Part shown: positions 13,487-26,400 of the stretch, piece by piece
How positions within the stretch are numbered: the first letter of the stretch is position 1
Layout: each line of letters starts with the position of its first letter
Source of the DNA: Neocallimastix lanati (nom. inval.)
Taxonomy: Eukaryota; Neocallimastigomycota; Neocallimastigomycetes; Neocallimastigales; Neocallimastigaceae
Assembly: GCA_016946835.1 (NCBI GenBank)
Contig: JACVTC010000027.1
Location: 962,501 to 1,010,000 of the forward strand
DNA: 47,500 nucleotides
Reading direction: 5' to 3'
Notes under the pieces: model-generated
The model's input: the letters and a program-made list of their open reading frames with translations, nothing else
Databases searched by the model: none
Told to the model about the DNA's origin: nothing
Made by a program: the position numbers and the translations under genes

Positions 13487-13729
13487 GACTGAAGACTTTT
13501 GTCTCCCCCATAGGTTAATATGGGTGTATGATTAACTGCCATAACAGTACGGCGTCGGTGCTCTCAACTCCCCATAAGCAAAGAAACTCCATATAGAAGC
13601 ACCCTACGCGATCCTCAAAGGGAAAGTGGAGTCCACTATAGGTGGCATCCTTGCCATCCCAAAGGAGCTGAACACTGTAATCCTCTCAGGCAATGCTTAC
13701 GCAATGGGATTCTTAAAGTGTTAGTTCCA
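13487..13729. ncRNA. GC-balanced structured island (candidate structured RNA or SINE-like repeat)
   Basis: About 243 bp with near-normal base composition inside DNA that is otherwise almost all A/T. On the plus strand many helices can form: AGAC/GUCU (13493-13504); CCCAUA/UAUGGG (13507-13512 with 13519-13524); a 10-bp helix GCGU..GGUGCU with AGCACC..ACGC (13552-13562 with 13598-13609); AGUGG/CCACU (13625-13637); GGUGGCA/UGCCAUC with a UCCU loop (13641-13658); and a 12-bp helix GGAGCUgAACACU with AGUGUUAGUUCC (13664-13676 with 13717-13728). An inner AAUCCU/GGGAUU helix lies at 13679-13711. The word TTAAAAAAAAT flanks it at 13468-13478 and 13730-13740, a possible 11-bp target duplication. Neither strand has a convincing protein frame. 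I do not recognise the family, and the transcribed strand is unknown. Confidence 0.5.
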
Positions 13730-15906
13730 TTAAAAAAAATATATATATATATATATTTTTATTTAAAATTTTAATTATTTGTTGAAATTATATCATTTTA
13801 TAAAGTTGTACGAAATTTTAATTGAAATATAAATTAATATTCTTCATTAATCATTAAAATTAATAATTAAATAATTTCAAAAAATTAAAAGTTAAAAATT
13901 AAAAGTCAAAAATAAAAATGATAAAAAAAAAAACGATTAATGAATAATGTATATATGTTATTTAGCTATAGTATTTATACTTTTAAAATATGTTAATACC
14001 TATAATAAAAGTATTTTTACCTTCAATAAAAAGATGTTAATACCTTAATACTTTTAAAAATAATATAAAAAAAAATACTTTAATAAAAGTATTTTTTTTT
14101 ATATTATTTTTTTTATTATGTTTTTTAATTAATGTTTCTTTATTTTTATTGGCTGATTGATGATTATAAAAAGATTGGTTATAGAAAATTCCTTTTTTTA
14201 TTATAATTAAATTTTTTATATTTTCTTTTGTAAATATAATATATTAATGTTTTTATTTTTAATACTAAAGTTTATATATATATTCTTTAATCAATTTAAT
14301 AATTTTTAATTTATTTGTGGATACTTTCCTTTTTCATGAAACTTTAATTTTTAACATATATTATTATTATATTCCATTTCAATAGATGGCAATGAATCTA
14401 TTTACTAATCTATATAAATAATTTGCATTTATTTGTATTTATATATCAGATTATATAATGATAATATATTAATTATATATTTTATGAAAATTATTTCATA
14501 TATTAATAATTCAATTAAATATTTATTTTTTTTGTGATCAAAATAATAATAAAAAAAATAAAAAAAATAATAAAAATAATAATAATAATAATAATAAAAA
14601 TAATAATAAGAACTTTATATTATAAAATTCTGTATTTAATAATTAAAATTTTTATAGAACGATAGCCATCAGTTCTAACAAAAAATTAAAATTTATTCTG
14701 GTTATTATTCCATATACGATAAAAAAAAAAAACTTTTTTTTTATGAAAAGGAAAAGGAAAAGGAAAAGTATCAATTTATATAAAATACTAAATAATACTT
14801 TGCAATAATTAATATTATAAATGCTGTAAAGAAAAGCAAAATGAAAAAAAAGGTTAAAAGTATAAACATATTATTATTATAAATAATTTAAAATATTAAA
14901 TTAATTTTTTTTGATGTTAAATAAATTTATTATTATTTATTATTTTTCCAATAAAATCTTTTTATTATTATTATTAGTCATAGTTGTCATTCAGTTCTTA
15001 TTATTTTAGATTAGAAATGATTGTTTATGTGAATCTTCTAAAGATGCTCTCCTTAGGTTAAATTATTTATCTCATATTTATAATTTTAAATAGTATTAAT
15101 TCTCTTTTATTTTATTTAATTTTATTTTATATTTTATTTTATTTTATTTTATTTTATTTTATTTTATTTTAGTTTTTTTTTTTTTTAATGTCATTTTCTT
15201 TTTTTAAAAAGTTACCCAATAGTTTTATTTAAATTTGTAAATAATATATAAATATATATAGAATATATTCATGACAATTGAATCAGTTGTATATAAAATA
15301 TATATACATCTAATTTTTATTTTTTTTTTTTTTTGTATTACTATAAAAATAATAATAAAAATGAATAAATTCCGTTATCGATATATATATTATAATATTA
15401 TAAATTATATATTAAATAAAATTCTTATTTATTTTATTCATAATAAAATTTATATTTATTTGCCATTAATTTTTTTTATTTTAATAGGTAATTGAATATA
15501 TTATATTTATAGTTGAAATTTTTATATAATAAAGTATATATTAATATATAAATGATTTATATTATATTAAATGTAAACAAATATATTTAATATTTTAAAT
15601 ATATTGAAATAAACTATTATTTTTAATTAAATTCCTTAATTTTTTTTTATTTTTATTTATATTGAAATAAAAAATTTTAATATATAGTGTTTACTATTAT
15701 TTATATTAATATATTAAAATATAGAGAACATATTATTTATTTATATTCAATATTTATTTATTCTACTCAAATGGAATGCAATGATATTTATTCCTACAAA
15801 AGAGCTGTTTTTAATAATAATAATAATAATATAATAATAAATAATAATAATAAATAATAATAAATAATAATAATAATAATAATAATAAATAATAATAATA
15901 ATAATA

Positions 15907-15939
<33 letters not shown>

Positions 15940-16004
15940 TAATAATAATAATAAATAATAATAATAATAATAAATAATAATAATAATAAATAATAATAAT
16001 AATA

Positions 16005-16049
<45 letters not shown>

Positions 16050-16540
16050 GGCCTTTCCTTTATTTTCCTTTTTATTTTATTTTATTTTATTTTACTTAGA
16101 ATAAGAGCTTATTTTGATTTGATAAAATTATATTTAAGTATCCTTTTATCGTATTATTGGTATATTTATTTATATTAAATATTTCGATTAGAAAATTATA
16201 TATGTATATAATAATAAAGTTAATAATCATAAAATCAACAGTTTTAATAGAATTTTTATAGGATTCACTGTAATAATTAATTTCTAAAAGTTTTTTCTTT
16301 TTTTTATTTATATGAAAATCCTTAAATATGGATACGATAGGATAGGATTAATAATCAGAAGATAAAGTAAAGCTAGTTTATATTGTTAAATATATGTTAT
16401 CCATAATTGTTTGCCATTAAAATTATAGAAAATTAAAATATCATATTTAATGAAAGAAGTTATTATTATTATTAAATAAACAATAATAATAAATATTATT
16501 CTATATTAAAAAAATAATATTTTATAATAACAACAAAAAC

Positions 16541-16576
<36 letters not shown>

Positions 16577-16719
16577 TAATAAATAATAATAGATAATAAT
16601 AATAAATAATAATAGATAATAATAGATAATAATAAATAATAATAATAATAATAAATAATAATAATTTCCAGAGAAACAAATTTTATATTAATTATGGTTT
16701 AAAATTATTTTTTTATTTA

Positions 16720-16755
<36 letters not shown>

Positions 16756-16832
16756 AATAGGATTCTTAAATATATTATAATTTAATATATTATAATTTAT
16801 ATTAAATATATTAAAATAAAAAAAAGTATTTT

Positions 16833-16875
<43 letters not shown>

Positions 16876-17624
16876 TTTGTATTTTTATTTTTATATTTGT
16901 ATTTTTATTTTTATATTTGTATTTTTATTTTTTTCAATCACTTATCTTTGAGAAGTACGAAGTATATTTTTTTTTTTTTTTAAAAATCAATAGAATTAGA
17001 AAGTTATTGATTTATTGATTTTTAAAAAGTAATTATAAAAGGCAAAAATAAAAACAATTAGAAACTCTGAATTTAAAATTATAAAATTATTTTTAAAAAG
17101 AAATAAGAAATAATTAAAAAAATAATGAATAGATGTTAAAATTATAGTATTTATTTAATAATATAGAAATAATTAAAGGAAGTTTTATTAAATATTTTTA
17201 ATATTAGTCAAATAAAGAAGTTCTATAAAAAGTAAATAACTTGAATAATTTTAACATATTATAGCTATTATAAGGAAAAAATTATAGAAATCATAAATTT
17301 AATCAGATTAATGAGAAAATATTTATTTAATATACAACCTGCAATTTATATATAAATAATCATATTTTATTTAAGAAAAGTAAAATCATAATATATATTT
17401 TTTATACATAATCCTTATTTTTTTTTTAAAAAAAATATATATATTCATACATATTCCATTGATTTACATTTTATTAATTTAATTAAATTAAAAGTATATA
17501 ATAAAGTGAAAGTAACTTATTAAAAAAAAAAAAAGACAATAAATAATAGAATTATTATAAAAGTATAAATAAAAAAAAAAAGATTTCACAACTATTTATA
17601 TAATATATATTATAACTTTTAAAA
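13730..17624. other. AT-rich intergenic DNA
   Basis: No supported gene. It contains a perfect 26-bp-arm palindrome (14056-14111), a TTTTA pentamer run at about 15117-15170, a TAA-rich block at 15816-16046 and another at about 16545-16665, long T runs at about 16727-16751 and 16837-16872, and a 20-bp tandem repeat (about 16871-16936). The last ~60 bp before 17625 include an AT-only TATA-like stretch at 17596-17612 that could belong to the next gene's promoter. Confidence 0.55.
14056..14111. repeat. perfect palindrome, 26-bp arms, 4-nt loop
   Basis: Left arm 14056-14081 and right arm 14086-14111 are exact reverse complements around AATA. Each arm contains TACTTT/AAAGTA next to nine A or T, then AATATTA-type sequence. 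It would form a stable hairpin in RNA or a cruciform in DNA. Confidence 0.85.
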
Positions 17625-19971
17625 ATGGGATTCTTTTTTAAATCTAAACGTTCAAGTGCAAATATAAATAAGACAAAACATATTTATGCTTCTGAAATCG
17701 ATCCAGTTGCTTATTTGTCAGAAACACCAACTTCACCTAAGCCTACTAGTCCTCTTTTTTCAGAATCTTCTGGTACAAATACTAAAAAAAGTTTATTAGA
17801 TGATATTTTAGATACTTTTGATGACAAGAAAACTACTTCCACTTATACTTCAAATTATAATACAAGAGGCACAACGGATTACGACTTTTTAAAATCAGAT
17901 TCTAATAGAAATACATATACTTCAAAATATTCAACTAGTAAGAATTATTAATATTAATAATTTATTTTTATTTTATTTTTTTTTTTTTATTTAAGAATTA
18001 ATAAATTTATTATTAAGAACTTTGTAATATCAATTTTAATAATTATTTTAAAAAAAAAAAAAAATAAAAAAATAAGAAAAAATATTAAATAATTGAATGA
18101 AAGATATTTATATATAAATAAAAATTTTAAAATATATTATATATATTTTGTTTAAGTAAAAATTAAATTAATATTAATAAAATATTATATATTTAAATAT
18201 GTTAAAAGGCAAATATGACACCAATAAATATTCTACTGGTTCAACTTATGCAAACAATGATTCATATAAAAGAGTATATAAATTAGGAAGCGAAAGAAGT
18301 GGTAGTGACTCAGACAAAAAATACGATTCTAAATATAGTAGTTACACTTCAAGTCCAACTACTAATACTTCTTCTGATAAGGAAACATATTCCATATATA
18401 CGAGATATTTACAAAATGAAGATAAAAAAGATGACCCTTATTCAAGTACAAAATATACTAGTTACAATGATAGATATAATACAAATACTAATAGTTCCAC
18501 AAATAGATATGGAAATACTGATAATACCTATACTAGTAAATATAGTAGTAATGATAATACATACACAAACAAATATAGTAGTAATGATAATACATACACA
18601 AACAAATATAGTAGTAATGATAATACATACACTAGTAAATATAGTAGTAATGATAATACATACACTAGTAAATATAGCAGTAATAATTATACTAGTAAAT
18701 ATAGTAGTAATAATGATAATATATATTCCAGTAAATATACACCAGCTTCTACAAATTCAACAACTACAGCTTATAAATGGACTAGTTCAACAAATTCTAA
18801 TAGATATTCAACTAATGATGACGAAAGAAGAAATAGATTTGATGATGAAAGAAAAAGCAGATTTGATGACATTAGAAGTAGATTTGAAGATAAATACAGT
18901 TCATCTAATAATTTATTTGAAGATAAGCCAGAAAGACCATCCTGGAAAACATCACTTTTCCAGGAAAGAAGTAGATCAGAAACTCGTTTCAATGAAATTG
19001 ATAATAGAGGTAAGACACCAGCTCAAATTTTAAAGGAATTGCGTGAAAGAAACCTTGAAAGTATTAAACAAAAGCAAAAGGAATTGAATGGTGATGATGA
19101 AGAAGAAGAGATCAAAACAGAAACCGTTACTAAGCCCGAACCAAAACCAGAACCAAGAAAGATTATTTTAGATGATTCTGATTCCGATTCAGACTCTGAA
19201 GATTTAAATGTTGATAGGGTTGATGATGACGATGATGATATACCATTAAATATTCTTGAAGGAGGAGGGGATAATAAAATGAATATGAATATTAATACAA
19301 ATATTTTACCGAAGGATATTCTTAAGCCAATGCTCAAGAAAAAGGGTTCTAGAGCATCAATTATGAGTAATAAGACAAATATTACTACTAAAAATAGTGA
19401 AACCAATAGTTTATCTACAAATAACAATAAGTCCAAGAATAAAAATGAAACTTGTAAACCTGAAGTACCCGTTAGTCCTATAAAAGAAGGTATTACTCGT
19501 TCCAGTTCAACTAGTTCTCTTAATCGTCTCGCCAAACCAACTAAAAAACCTTCCTTTTCAAGATCTTCATCTAAAACTAGAGTTACAAAACATGCTTCTT
19601 TAATACCTCCTGTTATTCCATCCCCATTAGTTAATCAAATAAAACCTTTACCATCAGCTATTCAAATGCCAGTTATGGGACAACAAATAATAGCTGCTAG
19701 TCCTTTAGTTCAACCTGCTGTCATGGTTGCACCTTCACCTTCAGTAATGCAACCAGTACAACCAATGCCTCCAGTAATGATACCGCAATTCCCACAACAA
19801 TTCCAACCAATATTTGTTAATCCTGGTGTACAAAAACCATTTATGCCAAGTCCAAAATTAAAGGCAAAGACAATTGCTCCAACTAAAAAAGGTAATAAAA
19901 AGAAGAAGGCTGCTAAGCGTACTAGTGTTTCAAAGAAAACTGACTCTCCTGTATCTTCAACTGAAGAATAA
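17625..19971 (+). CDS. disordered Ser/Tyr/Asn-rich protein with SKY repeats (two exons)
   Basis: Exon 1 is 17625-17937 and exon 2 is 18209-19971; joined they give 691 residues. I do not recognise the family. The N terminus begins MGFFFKSK. Both exons carry the same YTSKYS-type motif, and the splice joins STSK to YDTNKYSTG seamlessly, which supports one gene. Residues about 205-285 are imperfect 11-residue repeats (NTYTSKYSSND). Next come charged RFDDERKSRF-like units (about 308-335), a probable helix with the sequence TPAQILKELRERNLESIKQK near 373-392, and an acidic DSDSDSDSED patch (about 426-437). A Pro/Gln/Val-rich stretch (about 565-655) precedes a Lys-rich tail (KKGNKKKKAAKR) that could be a nuclear signal. 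There are no membrane segments and no enzyme motifs. A scaffold or cytoskeletal/nuclear linker role is possible but unproven. Confidence 0.8.
17938..18208 (+). other. intron of the SKY-repeat gene (271 bp)
   Basis: It starts GTAAGA and ends AAAAG before GCAAATATG. The phase fits: exon 1 ends with one base (A) that joins GC to make AGC (Ser) and continues the frame of exon 2. The intron is nearly pure A/T and full of stops. The ATG at 18199, inside it, would be a false start. Confidence 0.82.
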
Positions 19972-21789
19972 ACAATTATATTATTATTAAAATAATATTT
20001 TTATATAAGTGAAGTAAAATTATTTTTTTAAAAAAAAAAAAAAAAATTAATAGAAAAGATTTATTTAATAATAAAATATATATAAAAAAAAATTAATAGA
20101 AAAGATTTATTTAATAATAAAATAACATATATATTTAAACGAACATATAAACTAACCGATTAAGAAAAATATATATTATATATAAATAGTAAAGTAGTAT
20201 TTATTAATGAAATTAGTTTGAAGAAAAAATGAATTTTTTTATTTTATTTTATTTTATTTTATTTTAGTTTAAATATATATATATTTATATACTTTAACAT
20301 CTCATTTATAATATTATATATGTATATATATATTCTTATATTTATCTTATATTTATTCTTTATTTATTTTTATTTTTTTATTTTTATTTTTTAATATTAA
20401 AAATAAAATAAAATAAAATAAAATAAAATAAAATAAAATAAAAATAAATAAACAACATTAACCATACAGACAAATAAACAAAAATTTACAAATAAAAAAA
20501 AAAAAAAAAAAAAAAATTAAAAATAAATAAAAATAATAAATAAAAATATCCTATCATAAATAAAAATTCTTTAATTATTTATTCTTTATTAATATTTTTA
20601 TTCTTTTTTATTTATTCTTTTATTTTCAATTTTATTTTTTATTTATATTTTTACCATTTAAAAGTACATTTCTATTTTTCTTTTTTATTTTATATATATT
20701 TATATTATATATATATTAAACAGTTATTCTTTTATTGAATTTCATGATTTATTTAATTTATGTATATATATATATATATATAATTAAATAAAAATTATAA
20801 TAAATAAATAACGACACAATAACAATAACAATAACAATAATAATAATAATAATAATAAAATACAATAAAAATTAAATAAAAAATAAAAAAAAAAAAAAAA
20901 TAAAATATAAAAAATAAATAAAAAATTAAAAATTAAAAATTAAAAGTTAGTATATGAAAAAATATATATATACACATTTTTTTTTTTAAACTTTTTTTTT
21001 CTCAAATAAAATATTTATATTTCTTTTATTATATTTTTTATTTTGTAAAATTATATATATATATATATATATATTTTATATTAATATTAAAAAAAAAAAT
21101 CTTTGCATTTTTAATTTTCTTTTTTTTTTTTTTTTTTTATTATGGAAGAAATATATATTGATAGCATCTCCATCTGTTGTGTTAAGTTTAAGAAAAATCA
21201 TCAGTTCTAGTTCTAATAATTATGGAAAATAAATAATTGTTTTTTTCTTAACATTTTTTTTTTATTTAGAACTGGCAATTTTTCTATTATGAGACAATCT
21301 ATTTAATTTTTTTATTTTATTTTATTTTATTTTTATTCTATTTAGGTTTTCTTTATTAATAATTTTTTTTTTTATTTTTCTTTGTTTTATATATATATAT
21401 ATATATTTTTTTTTTCCATATTTATAAATAAATTACTTTATTTTTCTTTGTTTTTTATTTATATATATTTATAAATAAGATTTTTTATAATAATAATTAG
21501 TTATTTAAAAACAATTAAGAAATTTTTTTGATTGACAGTTTTATTAATAAATAAATAAATTAAATTTTTTAAAAAAAAAATAAAAATTAAAATAAATAAA
21601 TAAATAAATAAATAAATAAATACATAAATAAATAAATAAAATATTAACAATATTTTTGATAAAAAACTTTATTGATTAATAAAATTTCTTGTTATTTTTA
21701 AAATTAATTATAATTTTTGATCATTATATTTAACCAATTAACAAGTAATATAATTTAATAAAATTTAGAATATAGAATAGATAGAATAA

Positions 21790-21822
<33 letters not shown>

Positions 21823-21966
21823 CAATTTATTTATATATTTTTTCCACATTTTAAATTAAAATTTTACATAATTTTCAATTTGACATTAACGAGATTACAA
21901 ATTTTAACATATATATTCATTTCAATGTTGAATATTAGGATTTGAACTATTTATTATTTTTAGTTT

Positions 21967-22003
<37 letters not shown>

Positions 22004-22871
22004 AATTATTATTATTATTATTATTATTATTTTTCAATTTTTCTTGTCCATTAAAAATTTTTTACTATTTCATTAAAAAAGATATATGTATATATAAAAA
22101 GAAAAAAGAATAAGAAAAAAAAATATAATAAAATTACAAATTAAAAATTAATTAATACTATGTAAATTAAATTTTTTTACATCTTTTTTTATATCTTTTT
22201 TTTTTTTTTTTTTTTTTTTTTACTTCCTTTTTTACTTATTTTTTTTTTTTTTTATTTAATATATTGAATAATGTTTCTAATTAGAATAATTAATATTTAT
22301 TAATTATTATAATAAGAAAACTTATAAATATAACTTATAATTAAATTATACTAAATATATTATTAAATATAGAATACTGAAAAAAAAAAAAAAAAAAAAA
22401 AAAAAAGATATTTTTCAAATAATACATTATATGAATATTATCAACAATATTAATGTCATGTAAACTTTTTATTATTTTTTTTCTTAATATTAATTATATA
22501 AATGAAAAAGGAAACTATTCAATAATAATAATAATAATAATGGAATTGTGTTAAAAAATATATATAATTAAAAATAATAATAATAATAATGGAATTAGAA
22601 TAAAATATAATAATAATAATAATAATAATAATGAATATTTATATATTACAAACTTTCGGATTAAATATTATAATCCAAAAGTTTGTAATATATATATCTA
22701 ATATAATTTTTAGATATATATTTATTATAAAATTTGGACAAAATCAAAATAATAAAAAAACTGGACAAAACAATAATAATACAATTAATTCCTCAAATAA
22801 ATGAAATTTTAAATTTGCAAATTTACTTTTATTATTAATATATATATTAATAATAATAATATAATAATAAT

Positions 22872-22906
<35 letters not shown>

Positions 22907-23075
22907 AATAAATAAATATAAAAAAAAAATAAAATTATATCAATTAATTTTATTTTAATTTTTACTAAATACTGAATTAAACTTCTTAATTTATACCGAT
23001 AGAGTTATTTATTATTGGAGAAAAAGATGAGACAATTTATTTGTATAAACATATTAAATAAATATAAAAAGGTGT

Positions 23076-23122
<47 letters not shown>

Positions 23123-23406
23123 TCTTTTTTCATTTTTTCTATTTTAATTTAATTTTAATTCTATTTTATTTTATTTTTATTTTTTAACTTACATGTTTTT
23201 ATATAGATGTATAAAATACTATTAATAAAATAAATATTTCATATATAGAGAAACATATTAAAAAAAAAAAAAAAAGAAAGAAAGAAAGAAAGTAAAAATA
23301 TTTTTTATTTTATATTTTTAATCTTTTATTTCTATATATATTTATATTATATATATATATATATTTTAAGGAATTTATTGCTTATAATTTAAAATAAATA
23401 TTAATA
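19972..23406. other. AT-rich intergenic DNA before the giant gene
   Basis: No gene seen. There is a short tandem duplication at about 20036-20123 (AATTAATAGAAAAGATTTATT units), an AAAAT pentamer run at about 20400-20442, several T runs, and an inverted-repeat cluster at 22641-22722. A 43-base T run at 23078-23120, the longest homopolymer in the window, lies about 290 bp upstream of the next start codon. TATATATA stretches at about 23346-23364 lie 45-60 bp before it. Poly(dA:dT) of this kind is known to exclude nucleosomes in fungi; a promoter role here is inference. Confidence 0.5.
22641..22693. repeat. near-perfect hairpin, 22-bp arms
   Basis: Arms 22641-22662 and 22672-22693 are reverse complements except for one mismatch (TTTCGG against CCAAAA). 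The conserved core is TTACAAACTTT / AAAGTTTGTAA, with a 9-nt loop. A second small inverted repeat (TATATCTAA / TTTAGATATA) overlaps its right side. It could act at RNA level or be a remnant of an inverted-repeat element. Confidence 0.75.
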
Positions 23407-26400
23407 ATGAATAATATAAATTATAATATTTTTGATGAAGAAAGAAGAAATAATTTTTATGAACTCTATATTTCAAATGTTGATAAGAGATTAAGAGAGT
23501 TAGACCAACCGAAAGAAGTAGATTGTAAGAGATGGGTATGGGAATTAATTCAAAATGCTAAAGATAGTATTGTTGGTCAGACAGATAAAAAGAATGTTGA
23601 TATTGAAATTATAGCAGAAGGTGATAAATATACCTTTAGACATAATGGTTCACCATTTATTAAAAAGACTTTATACGGTTTATTATATAAATATAGTAAA
23701 GGTAAAAAAGATAATTCTGAAACTACTGGTCGTTTTGGTACTGGTTTTCTTACCACGCATACCCTTTCAAAAATCGTAAATATTTCAGGGGATATTGTTC
23801 TCGATGATCAACTTAAAGGATTTTCTGTTACCATGTATAGAGAAGGAGAAGGAGAGGAGTTGCTGGAAGGACTTAATAAAACGGAAAATAGTTTTCAATT
23901 ATTTGATACCTCGTTTGGTTGGACGACCTATGAATATTTTGCTAAAACTGAAAGAAATAAGGAAGCCGGTCGACTGGGCATTCAAAATTTCAAAGAAAAT
24001 ATTACAAAAGTTATGCTCTTCTGTCCAGAAATAAATAGTGTTAAACTTAATGATAACGGTAAACTTCTTTCCATTAAGCAGGGAGATAAATTTAATAATC
24101 TTCAAAATGGATGTGAAAAGTTAACGCTTAACCTTTCGGATGACAACCATAATTTTTCAAGAACATTTTTATATGAGAATTATGAAGAAATGAATAAAGA
24201 AATGAGTGAACGATTTAAACAAAATCGATATCTTAAAATATGTTGTGCTATCGAAATAGATAACGATAATAATATTTTTGTGGATGAATCCTCTCCTTGC
24301 CTATTCTGTTCACTACCGTTTGTAGGTTCGGAAAAGCATAAACTTCCCTTTATTATTAACAGTCAAAATTTTGAACCTGATTCTGAGAGACAATCCATTC
24401 TTTTGGATGGAGATGAAATAAATGAAAAGACTGGGAAAATATCAGATCAAGGTATCAATAAAATGATTCTTATTAAATCTCAAAAAATGTATGAAAATCT
24501 TTTACAGTGTTTATGTAATGAAGATATTGGGAAACGTTACTATCTTGCAAGGGGTTTAACGTACATACCAGAAAATGATGAAATTCAATCCTTTGATCAT
24601 CAGTGGTATAAGGATAAATTTGTTTCGCCAATGAGAGACAGCTTAATGAAATATTCCATCGTGTGGAATGGGGAAAGTTACATTAAACTTGAAAATCTTC
24701 CAACCCTAAAGCATTATAATGATTCCAGTATTCATCAACAAGCCTACCGCTTTATTGCTAGTGTCTACCCTAAGCAAGTGCCAACCTATGAGGAATCAAT
24801 TCAATTTGAAAATTATATTTGGAAAGGCGATACCAGAATAAAGTACATAACGATGAATGAATGTACTCAGGAATTATCTAAATATGGAAATATGTCTACC
24901 CTCAGTGGTGAACTTGGCGTTTCATGGGAATGGATGGATGATTTTCTTATGTTTATTAAAAAGTATGAATTAAAGTGCCTCAAATCCTATAAAATTATTC
25001 CCAATATGAAGGGTGACTTTGTGGATTTATCCGATATCCTTTCGACATCCAAAGACGTTCCTGATAATATGATTGACTGTCTTGAACGAATTGGACAACC
25101 CTGGAAATCAACTCATATTCATAAACGTATTAAAAAGTTCACCTCCGGAACCGATCATAATATCCAATATGCAATGGCTGAAATTCGTAATTCTATTCGC
25201 CAATCCTTTGATAAAATCTTAATATTAATATCCTATATTCCAGAGGATAATGAGGACAAAAATTTTATACAAAAGCGTCATTCCATCTATGAATTGTGCC
25301 TCCGTGTCTTTAATCATAATTCCAATTGTCAGGTCATGCCAGATAAATTGGATGGAAGCTTATTCCCAAAGGAACTCTGGAATGGAATTGATGAAATGAT
25401 TTTTGATACCCTTCTCCAAAAAATACAAAAGTGTGGAAGTTTCAGTGAATTGTTTACTATTGAATATATGAAAAAGTTTTTAGAATGTGTTTCGGAATAC
25501 TATCCCACATTTATAAATTATTCCGTGGTACCAAATCAAAATGGGAAATTTTGTAGAGCAAACAGTTTATATGAAGATAATCAAATTCCTGAGGTGTTTA
25601 AAGAATGTGTGAAGAATCATTTTAATTACGATATTAGAGAAGAATTGATCGATAATCAACTAACCTATATAAAAGCATTATTAAATGGTCACCATAAAAA
25701 TATCTACGATTATATTAGTCTCTTAGATGGAATATTTAATTCGAAAGAAATGCCTGAAGCTAATAAATACAATGCCTCTAGAGATCTCATTCGAATTATT
25801 CCAAGAGTAGAAACAGAAGTGGAAAATCAAGCGAATGATTGGCAAAAATTCCAAAGAGATATTTTTAATATCTATGAATTATTTTCGAATCGAAAGGATG
25901 AATATTTTGAAATTCAATGTGACTATCAGGGTGATGAAAGACTTTGGCATTATGCCAATGTCTACATTTACAAAGAGATTGTATCTATTATTGAAAGGTA
26001 TCACAGTATCAGTGAATTATCTCAAGCCTTTAACCTACCAACCGCTCAACAAGTATTTGACTATTTAAATACGATTATTAAAATTTCTTCAGAAGGTAGA
26101 ATAATTCCAAATCAGTATGAAGAATTTTGCCGATGGAAGGATCTCTATAACGAAGGTATTCCGAATGTTGAAACAAAAACCATTGAATTCATTCCAGAAG
26201 AACTCAAGGATATTTCTAAAGGATTTGGCTATGACGTTAGAAAATATCTCCTCCACCCCCGTATGGATAGAATTTGTAACAAAAATGTTTCAGAAAAAGA
26301 AATGAATGAAAAAATTGCCAAACTCATGGAAGACAACAACAATAATCCATCGAAACGTTCTGATTCAAATTTCTATGATGTTGCCAATTCCTTAATTGAA

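Noticed and set aside
13620-13700. Glycine riboswitch
   Set aside because: Only short words match; the strongest 12-bp helix would disrupt the aptamer and no gene follows within 3.8 kb. Kept only as a test in the findings.
13533-13738. Open frames through the GC-balanced island on both strands
   Set aside because: The plus frame has no plausible start and the minus frame is interrupted by stops; the base-pairing pattern explains the island better.
18299-19535. Alternative frames overlapping the SKY-repeat gene
   Set aside because: Shifted or antisense readings of repetitive coding sequence; the in-phase splice model accounts for the locus.
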